This document shows, piece after piece, positions 23,381-35,228 of a DNA stretch of 64,000 nt. This DNA is from Acorus gramineus. Its lineage: Eukaryota; Streptophyta; Magnoliopsida; Acorales; Acoraceae. Both the position numbers and the translations under genes were made by a program. Each line of letters starts with the position of its first letter. Positions within the stretch are counted from its first letter, which is position 1. Location of the stretch: NCBI GenBank assembly GCA_030737835.1, contig JAUJYN010000013.1, positions 832,366 to 896,365 on the forward strand, written 5' to 3'. The notes under the pieces were generated by a model. The model was not told where the DNA came from and did not search any database. It was given only the letters and a program-made list of their open reading frames with translations.

Positions 23381-24909
23381 ATAAGAGGAACTCCAACCGT
23401 GCTCTATTTCTTTAAAATGGAGCACGGTTGGGCTCCATATTTGGAGGCTCACTATTTGAGCTTCCAAATATGGAGGTTTAATTTAGTTTTTATTTATTTT
23501 AAAAAAAAGTGTGTAATTTGTTCTACATAATTTTAATTTTCATAAAATTAGTATAATTGGATTGATATCTTCGATACGATTTAAATGAGTCTAATATTGA
23601 ATATGTTTAACATATGTTTAAAAAAAATAAAAAAATCCAAATAACCCCCTGTAAACTATTTAAAATCCATTTAACCCCCTGGCCTTTCCTAAAGTTCATA
23701 TCTGTCAATGAAAATCTAGCTCATGGAGTTATTTGTATTTATATAGATGTTTTATTTGTATTTCCTAAAGTTCATATATGGCCTTTCCTAAAGTTCATAT
23801 CTGTTATTTGTGAATAACAGATAAGCTGATTATATTGTCTGGAACTGATAATATTAACTTAAATATATTTTTAATTTTTTAATATTTCTAAATTATATAT
23901 TATATAAGAAAATAATAGAGATATTACAAATTGAAATTTTATGAAAAATAATATATAAAATAGAATAGAGATAAAAATAAAGATTGTGGTTGAAATTGAT
24001 AAATGAATAGTGAGACTCTAAACTCACTTTTTAATTTTTTATATATTTTTTTAATTTTTATTTTAGAGATCTGCATTGAAGATGCGCTTAGAAGAGTAGA
24101 CCGATTATTTGAATAAAAACAAGTAGGGGTGACTTTGATTGATCTGTGGGTCACGTGAAGAATTAAATGCATGCATGCACTTGTCATCCTAGCTATCACC
24201 TTCAGACAAAAGGAAGCTAAGAATGGCAAATGTGACGTGGATGTTTTTCGTCCACGAAAAGAGTCAGCAGGGAAACATTACTGGAGTTACTCATGGCCTT
24301 TACATGCAATGCATTAGGTTTACAATTTTTTTTATTTTAAAATAAATAAATGTTTACTACTCATTTTTATTGTTGAATTTAAATTATAAATTTTTAAAAG
24401 AGGAAGAATGAATATAAATATAAAATAAAGATAAGAAGATATAAAAACCCTATAAATAAACAAACTTTAATCTTTGACATTAGGTTTACATTTAAGGTCA
24501 ACTTTAATTTCTTTTGAGCTTGATTTACGCGATGGTGGATTTGATTTATGTAGCTAGCTATATATGTATTAAATAATAAGTTAATAACGTACCCTAGTTA
24601 AGCGGGATTGATACATATATAAGGAAGGGTCAGAGATTTGATTTTTTCAGTAGATGTATCTTCTACTGAGGGACTCTCTGGTATGCCTATCTTTCGCTTT
24701 CCTTTTTTTTTTTTTTTAGTAACATGGCTCTTCTAATAAAAGGGCGTATGTACCATTTCTATATATAATAATAAAAAAGTTGAAGTGTTGGTTTTATTGG
24801 AAAAAAAAATTATAGGAATATATTTATCAATTTTGTGTAAATTATATAAATAGGGATTCATTCTAAAAGTTGTTCATTCCAAAAGTTGTTCTAGATAAGA
24901 TTTAGTTTA
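23381..24909. other. Intergenic, AT-rich
   Basis: No gene. The phrase TTTCCTAAAGTTCATAT is repeated three times between 23690 and 23805. A 13-bp direct repeat CATTAGGTTTACA at 24312-24324 and 24478-24490 brackets an AT-rich 153-bp segment, possibly a small insertion with its target duplication. Confidence 0.55.
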
Positions 24910-25146
24910 AGGCAGCGTTTGGTTGTACGATTAAGCAGCTTCTGCGGTTGCAGAAAGCTGTTTCTGCAATCTTGCTATCAAATAGTTTTACGATAACAGC
25001 TTTTTGCAAATAGATTTTAGGTAAATAGTGCTCAAAAGCTGCGATTTTCAAAAGCTGGGGGGTGTGCTCCGTGCAGAATCAGTTTTAAAACCTAGATTCC
25101 TGCATAATATATATCAGTTTTGCAATCACACAACCAAACGCACCCC
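24910..25146. mobile_element. MITE, copy 1 of the GGCAGCGTTTGG family
   Basis: Starts AGGCAGCGTTTGGTTG and ends CAACCAAACGCACCCC, with about 235 bp between them and shared internal words (GCAGAAAGCTG, GGTAAATAGTGC, GCAGAATCAGTTTTAAA). A second copy sits at 29985-30217. Confidence 0.72.
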
Positions 25147-26259
25147 AACCCTTCTACTATCAGGTTGAGTCTTGATTCAAAATTAGATATATATCAACAG
25201 GCCAGCTCGAATGGGTCCAGTTCGGGCCCGGGCCCAACCAGACAAAAAGATGGGTCAAGCCGGACGGGTCAGGCTTTTGGGTTTCAGGCCAAATGCTAAA
25301 CCTCATGTCATGTTGAACGGATTTGCATGACAAACTAGTCTTATCTACTAGCCATCAAATCCGTTTTAGAAATTATCAAGGATTATGATGTCTCATGAGT
25401 TTTGAAAGCAAATTATTTTCAAATTGTCCCCATTCATATATCCTTTTACTTGCATCTTCACCTAATTTTTGTCATTTCCTGTCTTCTTATTTATCGGGGA
25501 TTGTTTTATCACATTATTTTTTTCTCATGTTCATAATTATGCTTTCACGAAAAACAACATGCATGAATTTTGAAATGGTTGCCTGTGATCACATCTCATT
25601 TTCAATCAAAATCTAGATGTTAGATCATTTTGCGTGCTTTGATATGGGTCCGGATCCTTTGGTGTTATTTATATGTTGTGATCGTGTTTTGGTTTTGTTT
25701 AAAGCCTGCCACGTTTCAGAGAGAAAATCCAATGGCTGAAAACCATTTTCATTTATACGGTGGATCTCACAACATACAAATTTTCTCTTCTTAATTTCTT
25801 GTTTGCCGTCCTCATAACAATATTCATTCTATGTAATTTTTGGTAAATGAGTTTCCTGAAGAGGTTGTTTGATTTGATTTTATTTTTGTGTCAAATTGTT
25901 CATCGTGGAAGCCGTCCCAAACTCTAGCAACTGTCATCAGCATCGTTTAAGCTCCATTTGAAGAACAAACTGATATTTGAAGGTACTATTCATCTTCTTC
26001 CCAAAATTTTAAACCCTAAACCCACAAAAAATTATTTTGTTTGTGTGATGATCTAGTGAACAAAATCAGAAGATGCAGTATGTAATTTCTACTTCCTCTA
26101 ATGTTAGTACCAATTTTTATGTATGAGATTTGATACATTATTCTTAGTTTATGGTATATAGTATTTGAGATGAAATATAATTGATCATTTCTTTTTCTTT
26201 TTTAGTCCTTTGGTTTTTTTTTTTTTTTTTTTTTTTTTTTTGGTTTTTTCAGATAATGG

Positions 26260-28819
26260 GTGATTTCTGGAAACTTACGTATGACATGCATGGTGTTTGA
26301 TTCCAAACAAGCTGCATATGATTTTTATAATGATTATGGAAAAAGAATGGGATTTAGCATTAGAAGACATACACATAACATGAAGAGGCATACAAATGAA
26401 ATTACTTCAACAGTATTTGTTCGTTGTAAGGAGGGTTTTCGAGGTAATGACAAGCGAGAGTTTTGCGCGCATATGAGTTGATGGGTAGGTTGTGATGCAC
26501 ATATGGCTATTAAATTGAATAGGAGGAATGATAATTACATGGTTTATAATTTTGTAGAATACTCAATCACCCTTTTGTAAGGGAAGAGTGTGCTCATATA
26601 TTACCATCCCAGCTAGAAATATCATCCTCACAGGACATTGAAGTGGAATTGACTAAAGAATATGGAATTCCTCTTAATTCTGCATATGAGCTGATGGATA
26701 GGCAGACTGGAAGAAAGCCTGATGCAACGTAGGACTACACTCTTCTACTAACCTGATCAACATTCAGGGATGCAAGATCTGCAAACTCCAACAATGTTGT
26801 TGATTCGCGAAGAATACCAGGACGATGGGCTTTAACGATATGTAGTTGTTAATCCTTCTAGGATAATAAAATACAATAGAGAAAACAAAACTCTTATTCA
26901 TCAAAATCTTTCTTAATTATGTGATTACAAAAACTATTTATAAAGCAGAGAATCCTAACAAATTAGAATCTCAACAAATCTCTCTAAATCTCTCAAATCA
27001 CAAATAAATCTAACTATATCCAAATTCAAATTAAAATTCAAATCCTAAATAAATACAGAAAATCATAAGTGAATAATATCTAAATATTAAGTAATCCTAA
27101 TTATCCAGAAAAATATGATAAATTTAACAAATAAAACTAAAATACTAAAAGTGCAAATCATCCTAATCCTCCATTTAGTGGTCTTCAACATTGATCGAAT
27201 GGTCCACGATCGTGCTACATCAGAGCCTCTTGGCTTTTCAAAACAAGACCAAAAGAATTTTCTTCAACCGAAAGGATAAAGTGAATTGGCTTATGGAGAA
27301 GCTGCAAGTGTGTTGAAATATTTTCAAAGTCAAACAACAGAAAATCCGTCATTTGTTTATTCCTTCCAATTGGATAGTGAGGAACAGATCACAAATATAT
27401 TACGGGTTGACCCTGGGATGATAATTCACTATGGTCAATTTGGTGATGTTATATGTTTTGATACCACATAAAAAATTAATGAAGAGAATCAACCATTCAA
27501 TGTGTTTGTTGGTTTTAATCATCATTGAGAAACTGTAGTTTGTGGGGCTGCTTTGATGTACAACGAGACAGCAAATGCATTTATTTGCTGGTTGTGATGC
27601 CTAAGACATAACATAGGCATTGTACATTGCATATAATGCAAAATGCATTGAAGCATGTGAATAACGCATTTAAGGATCTAGGTGGTGTCCAAAGTGTTCT
27701 ATCAAAATTTATAAAATAGCAATGATGATGAAGATGAGTTCTTTGTTGCTTGGCAAGATATACTAGATGAATAAAATGTGCATGATATTAATTGGTTGAG
27801 CATGATATTTGGTTTAAGGTAGAAATGGGCTCATTGCTATATCAGGTTGGCATGGTCAGCAGGAATGAAGAGTGCCCAACTTAGTGAAAACTTCAATGCG
27901 AAGTTAAAAATTTTTCTAAAGTCCAGCCATGAAGTTGAGCAATTTTTCATGCATTTTAAGACGGTACTCAATGATAATCAGTATAAGGAGTTGGAAGCGG
28001 ATTATGCGTTGTGTCAGAAATTGTTCAAAGTGAAAGTACCTATTATAATGCTGGGACAGATAGGAAAAATTTACACTAGAATAATGGTAATATTTGAAGA
28101 GTTCCAAGATCAATATGTCAAGTCTCTTGATTCATGCATAACAGAGATTTTTATAATATGATGAGATTATTGTTTACACATTTACTACTTAATTACTATA
28201 TATGGCCAAGAGTCTAAGGAGCGGCATGTTAAGAAGTAGAGAGACGGTACCACCTCTAGCAATTGCAGATTGTTCAAGATGAGAAACATTTTGTGTAGTC
28301 ATACTATTAAAGTCTTAAGTGATAAATTAAATATCATGGAAATTGATAGCCAATATATCCTAAAATATGTACAAAAAAAAAGAGCTAAAGTTGTGCCAGA
28401 CATGGTTTGGCATAACATTGAGGTGGATCCTAAGTTGCAACAGACCTACCGATATAGGTCATTATGCTCCAAGTTTAACAAGATATCAAACCGAGCCTTT
28501 GAAAGTGATGAAAAATTTAATTTTTCCATGAAACATGCTGATGAATTGAACAACATTAATTGTTGAAGGCAAGTTAAATTTACAAATGGATGGTCAAGTG
28601 CATGATAAGGACGACCACAAGAATGTTTCAATTCCATGTGAGGACAATGTTGATACAGATTATTTGAGCAATCCAAATGTCATCCAAGCAAAAAAATTGA
28701 AAGAGGACTCTCATCAAAGAATAAAAAGTAGTTTGGAGAAAGCTTTAGCAGATAACAAGAAGGCATCCAATCCTCAATCAGTAAAGGTAAAAAAATATTT
28801 AAAGAATTTTTTTTTTTGA
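26260..28819 (+). pseudogene. FAR1/MULE transposase remnant of MULE-1
   Basis: Scattered exons of a FAR1-related (FRS-type) transposase. The FAR1 DNA-binding domain begins near 26280 (MVFDSKQAAYDFYNDYGKRM, then GFSIRR and a KEGF motif), with a stop at 26479-26481 and a frameshift after it. The region before the MULE domain resumes near 27225-27290 (FSKQDQKNFL, AYGEAASVLKYFQSQ). The MULE DDE domain starts at 27286-27471 with GDVICFDTT, keeping the first catalytic Asp but ending in a stop. Later pieces lie at 27847-28161 and 28270-28566; the latter holds a SWIM-like zinc finger (FKMRNILCSHTIKVL). At least eight lesions exclude activity. A T-run of about 29 bp precedes the first piece. Confidence 0.85.
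26760..27222 (-). mobile_element. LTR-like fragment inserted in the MULE-1 transposase
   Basis: The transposase homology stops near 26755 and resumes near 27225. The intervening AT-rich DNA, read on the minus strand, begins TGTAGCACGATCGTGG and has a TATAAATAG-type box at about 26937-26945. It then has a GAATAAGAG and TTTTATT-rich stretch, like an LTR with promoter and polyadenylation signal. I could not find a perfect target duplication, so boundaries are approximate. Confidence 0.5.
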
Positions 28820-29984
28820 ATTCAGTTAATCACATCTTATTTAATTATAGTAATATCAGTTCATTTGGTTTGAAATGATATAGAGTAGTACTTACATTTC
28901 TATACATATTGGTGTTATACGAGTGGTTTTACTCCCTATCCTCCACTACTCTCGCAGTCCTTTCAGGTGATATTAATTTATATTTAACATTGAATTAAAT
29001 TTCATATCAGCCAGTTTGTTCATTTACATTAATATTTATCTTGTATAGGGTGTTCAGATATCTCCTTACACATTTTATATGGATGGTAATAGCCAACATC
29101 CTCCACCACTGATATATCATGCATGTCTAGTAAGTATTTCTTTTACTCGTCTACTTATATGTCCAAAAATATCTTGTTGGTCACTGAACATATTTGATAA
29201 TACAACCACAGGGAAATGGCATGTCTAATCCATCACTGTGGGTGTCCTATGGAGATCCAACTACTAATTTTAATTTCAATCATTACTTCAACGAAACTCA
29301 TCACATCAACATAAAAATTTCGCATATTAGAACTCACAAGCCTCAAACAACACAATTGTTGAAGATATGTGAACAAATAATCCCTCAAAAAAAATGTGAT
29401 GTTTCAAGTAAACTTATCTATAAGGTGACTTCATCTATATTTCTATCAAAATATTATGTTTTTGTGTTTGGATGATTAAAATGGAGACTAATTTATGCAT
29501 TATGTTATGTATTTTGTTTTAACTTACAATGTGCAGTTTGACTTTATTAAATATAAAAAATGTGATGTAACCTAGTTGTTTCAATTGAAACATAGAAAAA
29601 ACATTAAAAAAAATATTGACCTTTTTTTTTTTCTTCAAAATTTAGATTGTGTTAAACCTTTTAAAGAAGAATTTTTTTTTTGAGTAGATGATTTGAGCTC
29701 ATTAAATTTGAAATGGAATGATATATACTTTTTACTAAAGCATATACATCGTTAAATGATTTTTAATATTTTTTAAAAATTGAAAAGTGTGTGGACTGTC
29801 TGTGGAACTGCATTTGGGACTGTATCTAATATTATCTTTTAAAAAACATCTCTTTGAAGTTCATTCAATCTTCTGTAGAACCAAAGGAAATAAATAAAAC
29901 AAAAATAAATATTTGCAATTAAAATTTTGACACAAAAAAATAATCAAACCTCTTCAAGAAACTCAATCACCAAAAATTACATTA

Positions 29985-30217
29985 TGGCAGCGTTTGGTTG
30001 CGCGATTACGCAACTTTTGCGATTGCAGAAAGCTGGTTCTGCAATCGTGCAACCAAACAGTTTTGTAATCACAGCTTCCTGTAAACAGATTTCAGGTAAA
30101 TAGTGCCCAAAAGCTGCAATTTAAGAAAGCTGAGGGGAGGCAACTTCTTGCAGAATCAGTTTTAAACCCAACGATTGCATAAAATCAGTTTTACAATCGT
30201 GTTACCAAACACTACCA
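29985..30217. mobile_element. MITE copy 2, nested in the right arm of MULE-1
   Basis: Starts TGGCAGCGTTTGG and ends CCAAACACTACCA. It is flanked by TA on both sides (29983-29984 and 30218-30219). Removing it rejoins the MULE-1 arm (ACATTAGAATG, against ACATAGAATG in the inverted left arm), so the insertion point is supported by the empty-site comparison. It is homologous to 24910-25146. Confidence 0.82.
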
Positions 30218-30420
30218 TAGAATGACGATTATTACCAGATCGACAAACAAGTAGTTGGCAAACAAGTAAGAAAGCAAAACGTTGTATGTTGTGGGGTCTA
30301 CCATAAAAATGAAAATGGTTTTCAGCCGTTGGATCTTCTCTTTGAAATGTGGCAGACTTTAAACAAAATCAAAGCACGATCACAGCATATAAATAATACC
30401 AGAGGATCCCTTTGATATGG

Positions 30421-32011
30421 TAGGAGGGAGCTAAACATTGATGAAATTCACATTCATGCCCACCATCTTAGCAAAGTGGGTGTCACGATTCCCTTTCTTT
30501 TGTTCCCTATGTCATTTCGTGTGCTGGGCATTTCAACCTCTATCTAGCTATTTTTGAAGTTTCAAAATTTCAAAAATAGGTCATACCTATTTAATTAAAA
30601 AAAAATTGTTTAAAATCTAGGCTGATAGACCTACAAGGCTCATTCAATCCCAGGCCCGTAGGCTAGGCCTCAACCTAGTTATTTGGCTCTGGGCCGACCC
30701 GATCCAAGCCTGTTAGCTAGACAGGCTCGCAGGCGTGGACCTAGGGTCAAGTTTGGGCCCTGTTTCAACGGGCCGGCCTGTTTCTGCTGCTAAGATCAAC
30801 AATTAAAATACAAGAAAAAAAATCACCACGGCACATAACTTGTCAAAACACAATCAAATCTCCAAGTCTGCTATGAATATCATAGCCCACATCAATCATT
30901 CAACCCTATCATGATTGACATACTAAAATCATATCAAACATTACATTGGTTGTTGTATCTGTGGTCCAGGGGGACCATCCTTTATTGTCCAAATAGCCTG
31001 GAAGATTTTTATCAAAATACCTGCAATGCACATCCAAACGAATCTCTGGTTCGGATGACCAGAGGGACTAAAACAACCCCAAGTTTGAAAATCATTTTCA
31101 ATTTAAATCTAATATCGTCAACATAAAATTAATCCACAACATACACATAATAAATAAAAAGAAAAAAATACATATAATCCCTTGAAAGTTCGTTAATATT
31201 CATATCACCTCTTTTTTTTCTTCTAACTAAATCTATATAATCATTTAATATTTACTTAATTAAACAACAACAATGATTCTCAGGTTCCAACTTTACAGGC
31301 CTCAAACCAGGTCCTATGATGTGGCAATATGACATTGTCTTTTATGTCCTTTACTTGATAACTACCTCTATATGTATCCCTATGATCGTGGAGTATCATT
31401 TAATTCTGAAAATCATGTATTTCTTCACCATTAATTGATTCTTAGCAATACTAATCGATGTTTTGATAATCTCTTGCTTTTATTGTTTAGTTTTGGTCTA
31501 TTGTTGGAACAACTTTGTCCGTTTAGTCCGACCTCGTGAGGAGAATAGATCCCAGATCAACAAAGATAAGGCAAAATGGGAAAAAGTGCATTCATTCTCT
31601 TAGTCAAAGCAGGGTTGTAAGAAGTTCTACACTAGCATCAACACTTCCCGGAGCAGAAGAGTGAAAAAAAAAAAAAAAAAAACAACAGGGATTTATAAAG
31701 AACACATGGGAGCAGTCAAAAATTTTATTTTGAGGTTTTGGAAGGCAAGAAATCGTTTTTTTTCATTTGGATCTCACCTCAATGTCTCTCGGATCAGGTT
31801 TGACATTATTGGATTCGTAATCGAATTGTGTTTTGCCTTTTGTTTTAAATGTTTGAACACGAATTTTTTTATGTATTGAATGTCATTTTCCATGTCTCAA
31901 TATCTAAATGTAACATTCAATACTGTTACATTTTATATATGTGTAGTTTGTTTGATGTTACTGCTACATTGTTGATAATGTAAATAGTTATTTTTAAAAT
32001 CTGTGTTATTT
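30421..32011. other. Intergenic with old repeat fragments
   Basis: No gene. 30560-30790 is a degenerate, GC-richer segment rich in GGCCC/GGGCC words, like the ones near 2110-2260 and 25205-25260. An 18-A run lies at about 31664-31681. The reading frame after it (31661-31879) has no recognisable domain. Confidence 0.55.
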
Positions 32012-32357
32012 TTGTTACATTCGTAAATGCAACAGTCAATCGCATGCATTTATTGATTTATATTTGTTACATTCATAAATGTAACAGTCAACTACATGGC
32101 ATGGAATGCAAAACATTTAGGTAAATGTAATTGTTATGTTACATTTATGTAAATGTAACAGTTTTTATGAAAATGAATTAGATAGTTCATGTAATATTTG
32201 TTAAATGTAACTCACAATAAAAAAAATATTTTGATATTTTTCATAAGATGTATGACTATTGAAGAAATGATCTGTTTTAAAATTGTTTAAACATTGTATG
32301 GAATGTAAAACAGTTATGTAAATATAATTGTTATGTTACATTTATGTAAATGTAACA
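32012..32357. repeat. Cluster of four near-perfect palindromes
   Basis: Four copies of a palindromic word of the type TGTTACATT-(1-6 nt)-AATGTAACA at 32012-32033, 32064-32085, 32137-32160 and 32334-32357. The last two sit in longer direct repeats 197 bp apart (GGAATG(C/T)AAAAC at about 32103 and 32300). Single half-sites occur on both sides (31905-31945, 32190-32215). Confidence 0.85.
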
Positions 32358-32929
32358 GTGTTTATGTAAATATAACAAATAGTTGTAAATGATGTAAACA
32401 TTTAGGAAATGTATTTGCATTTTCAAAGATGGTTGATTTATTTAAATTGAAAAGATGTTTGTCAAATGTTATAATGTTTAGTTAATAACATTCTTCAAAA
32501 AAATGTATATAGTATGAATGTAATTTTTTTAAAGAAAGAATAGTCGTTTGAAAGATTTTGACAAAAAAAACCAATTTAGGTAAGTTTTGGTATAATTTAG
32601 GTATGATTTGGGTGTAACTAAAATAGAAAATTTAATTAGATTTTAAAATTCAAATTTTGAATTACATGAATTTTAGTGTAACCATTTAAAATTAGTAACT
32701 GATTAGAGAAAAAAAGGAAAATTTGGGTTAATGGGACATATATTTTAATGAAAGTTAGATTTGTATTTTGACATTTTACTATTTTTGAAAAGTCAATAAG
32801 CCAACAAATGAGATGGTGACACCTCATGGGGCTTGAGAGTGGAGTTTATATTTTGGGGCCTGGGTATCATGACTCATTAAACAAATAGATCATCCTTGAA
32901 TTAAATTGTTGAGAGTTCCAAATTTTTAG

Positions 32930-33560
32930 GCCACCAAAGAAGGCCGGATCATGGGTCCCATCGCATCCGGCCCGACAAAGTAATGGCCCCTCGAGCCCGA
33001 ACACACTCGATCCGAAGGCCCATACCCAACCGACTATAGTGGGCCAAGTCAGTATTTATCCACTCACATATCGCCCTGATCTTTCTAGATATATTGCATT
33101 AACTATAATTATCATTATTCAAATCCAATCAATGTTGGTATTTATCATCAAATCAAATCATCATTGACTGTTTTCACAAAATCCCAACCAAATATGGATA
33201 AATATGTCAACTTATAATTGATTAAATCCTACGATTATATCTATTGTCCCCTCACTAATGACTGATGAATTCTAGTCCGTCCGATGGAAAGAGGTCGGTC
33301 AGAAACCCTAATACCATTCAAATTCCTCTATAAATAGGTGGTAATAACACACAGAAAAGATATGCAAAATTTCTTTTTGCTAAATTCATTTTTTGGTCAC
33401 CTTGACTGACTTGAGCGTCAGAGAGGGTCTTTCGCAGATCCCCATCTCCCTGTGTCTGTGGCGTTCAAGGAGTGTTTCCTAGCGAAGGACGACGGAATGA
33501 GGCGGAGGAGAACGGGAATAGTCAGATCCGCTTACCCGAACCCGATAAACAAAAATTATG
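32930..33560 (+). repeat. LTR-like remnant
   Basis: Contains CCTCTATAAATAGG (TATA box near 33332-33340). It is followed about 70 bp later by TTGACTGACTTGAGCGTCAG and a CTTTCGCAGATCCCC-type segment, the arrangement common in the promoter/R-U5 part of plant Gypsy LTRs. No internal coding region or matching second LTR is seen, so it is a solo or broken LTR. Boundaries are estimated. Confidence 0.5.
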
Positions 33561-33873
33561 CCTCTCCAATTGCTGTCAATTTGTGAAGAACATTTATAAA
33601 ATATTCTGTTATTTTTAACATGATCATGAAAATATATATTTATATATCTCCTGACTTTTTAACAAAATTCGAAAAGACCTCCGCATGAACAAAAAACAAA
33701 TATGAGTATGATGCAATCTGTGAAACAGGTAGGTTACGGTGCGTGTGAAAGTGACAGAGATACAATTGTGATTTGACCAAGCGTGATTAAGCTAATTAAA
33801 CTATATTTTTAAAGTGTTAACAGCAAGCAAATTAACTTAAGCCAAACGTAAAAAAATAAAGGCAATCTTTCCG

Positions 33874-35228
33874 GGGTTCGGAACCTCTGTTCCGAAATAA
33901 CAGAGATCCTCTGTTTCGACCAATAGGAAGACGACGTCTGGCAAGTTTATCACGTGCTCTCACGTGATGGATTCTTAACAGAAACCCAGGGAAATACTCC
34001 GTCTCCTTCTCTCGTTCCGTCTGCGATCACGCAGGGTCTCTCTCCTCTTTCAAAACAAACCAAAAACCCTAACCCCTCTTTCGAAACCACCGAGCAGCAA
34101 TCACCGACTGCCTCTATCCGCCGACCACCAAGCACAGACCGCCCCTCTTTCGAAACCCATAACCACCGCCTCTTTCAAATCAGGTATATCTCTTCTTTCC
34201 GAAACCCATAACCGCCCCCCTTCAAAAACCCACCTGTAACCACCGCCTTCCGACGCCGTCGCCCCTCGCCACCACCACTGCCGCCACCGCCATCGAAGCC
34301 CCAGTTCATCTTCCTCGTTGTGATGGCCAACGTCGACCTCTAAGGGGACACCGACTGGGACCTCTGTTGCCTGATATCCGATCTCCGGTCCCCCCCGCCA
34401 CGGCCGCCGCCGTCGCCCGGAAGGAGCTTCGACACCCACTGCTTGAGGTGGGCGTGCCCCACTTGGAGCTCTTCGATCTTCTTTATCAACTCATCTGCTT
34501 GGGTCTCCATAAATGAATCCCCAACCGGGTCTTTCTCGCTCTCTCTTCGGTGGGTTTTATTGGGAGGGATTCATTGAACAAGATCTCAGGAAAAGTTGAT
34601 TTTTTTCCTCTCCCACTTCTTTGGGTCATCTAATACATGGAATTTGGACTGATTTGAAGTGAGAAGGCAAATTTGCAAGACATCATTGCAAGTGAGAAGG
34701 CATTCTTGGCTCTGAAGTTTTTAATTTTTTTTTTTTTTGGGGGTTCCAAATATAACCATTTTAAACTCTGCAACTCTTTGGAACTAGACATAGATCTGAT
34801 AATGTGGTGGATCTTACCATTTTAATTTTTTGTAAGAATTGTTAGAGATGCTTATGTTGTTGGGAAGGGGATTTGAAGAGGGGGATGATTATTTATGGGT
34901 GTCTAACAATTGCCTTTTGTGAGGGAAATTTTCATTGAAAATGTTTTTATATCAATTACATGATATCTATTGTTGATCCACATGGGAATTTTTTTTTTTT
35001 TTTTTTTTTGTGACAGGCTATTCAGGCTTGAAGGGGGAAATGTTTTTAAGTTCTTATTAAACTTGTGGAGAGAGAATGTGTATGACATGTAGCTTTTGCA
35101 TTTTTTTTTTTTTCTATTTTGGGTTTTCAATTCTAAGTAATAAATTGAGATTGAATGCCTACCCTTCACTTGAAAAAAGAAAAAGAAAAAAACTGTGATG
35201 CTGATGATGACATGAATTGAATGGGTCC
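33874..35228 (+). repeat. MULE-2 left terminal inverted repeat
   Basis: High-GC outer part (to about 34560) with Pro/Ser/Arg-type codons and an AT-rich inner part. Matches the reverse complement of the right arm throughout, ending with AAACTGTGATGCT(G/C)ATGATGAC and AATTGAATGGGTC. Confidence 0.9.
34340..34510 (-). pseudogene. Captured coding fragment in the left MULE-2 repeat
   Basis: On the minus strand an ATG (34510-34508) opens a 56-codon frame: METQADELIKKIEELQ, VGHAHLKQ, then a Gly/Arg-rich part and QQRSQSVSP before TAG (34342-34340). The ELIKKIEELQ-GHAHLKQ-QRSxSVSP pattern reminds me of the N-terminus of plant PAS-domain Raf-like protein kinases, which start with a short helix and an SxSVSPQR motif. 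This is a recollection of the family, not a search result. The frame beyond the stop stays open for about 30 codons and is Gly-rich. Probably a transduplicated host exon. Confidence 0.4.

Larger units (their letters stand above)
25648..30409 (+). mobile_element. MULE-1, Mutator-like transposon with FAR1-type transposase
   Basis: The left arm (about 25648-25905) reappears inverted at about 29925-30409. Examples are GTTATTTATATGTTGTGATCG against TATTATTTATATGCTGTGATCG on the other strand, GGCTGAAAACCATTTTCATTT on both, and GTAATTTTTGGT then GAGTTTC(C/T)TGAAGAGG on both. Element ends read GTCCGGATCC and GGATCC. The flanks are identical: CTTTGATATGG at 25637-25647 and 30410-30420, an 11-bp direct repeat (9-11 bp is the Mutator hallmark). 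It contains a ruined transposase, an inserted LTR-like fragment and a nested MITE. Confidence 0.9.

Noticed and set aside
33954-34211. Pro/Ser-rich frame in the left MULE-2 repeat, mirrored at 44811-45176
   Set aside because: The two match because the terminal repeats match; no family similarity and no sign of selection.
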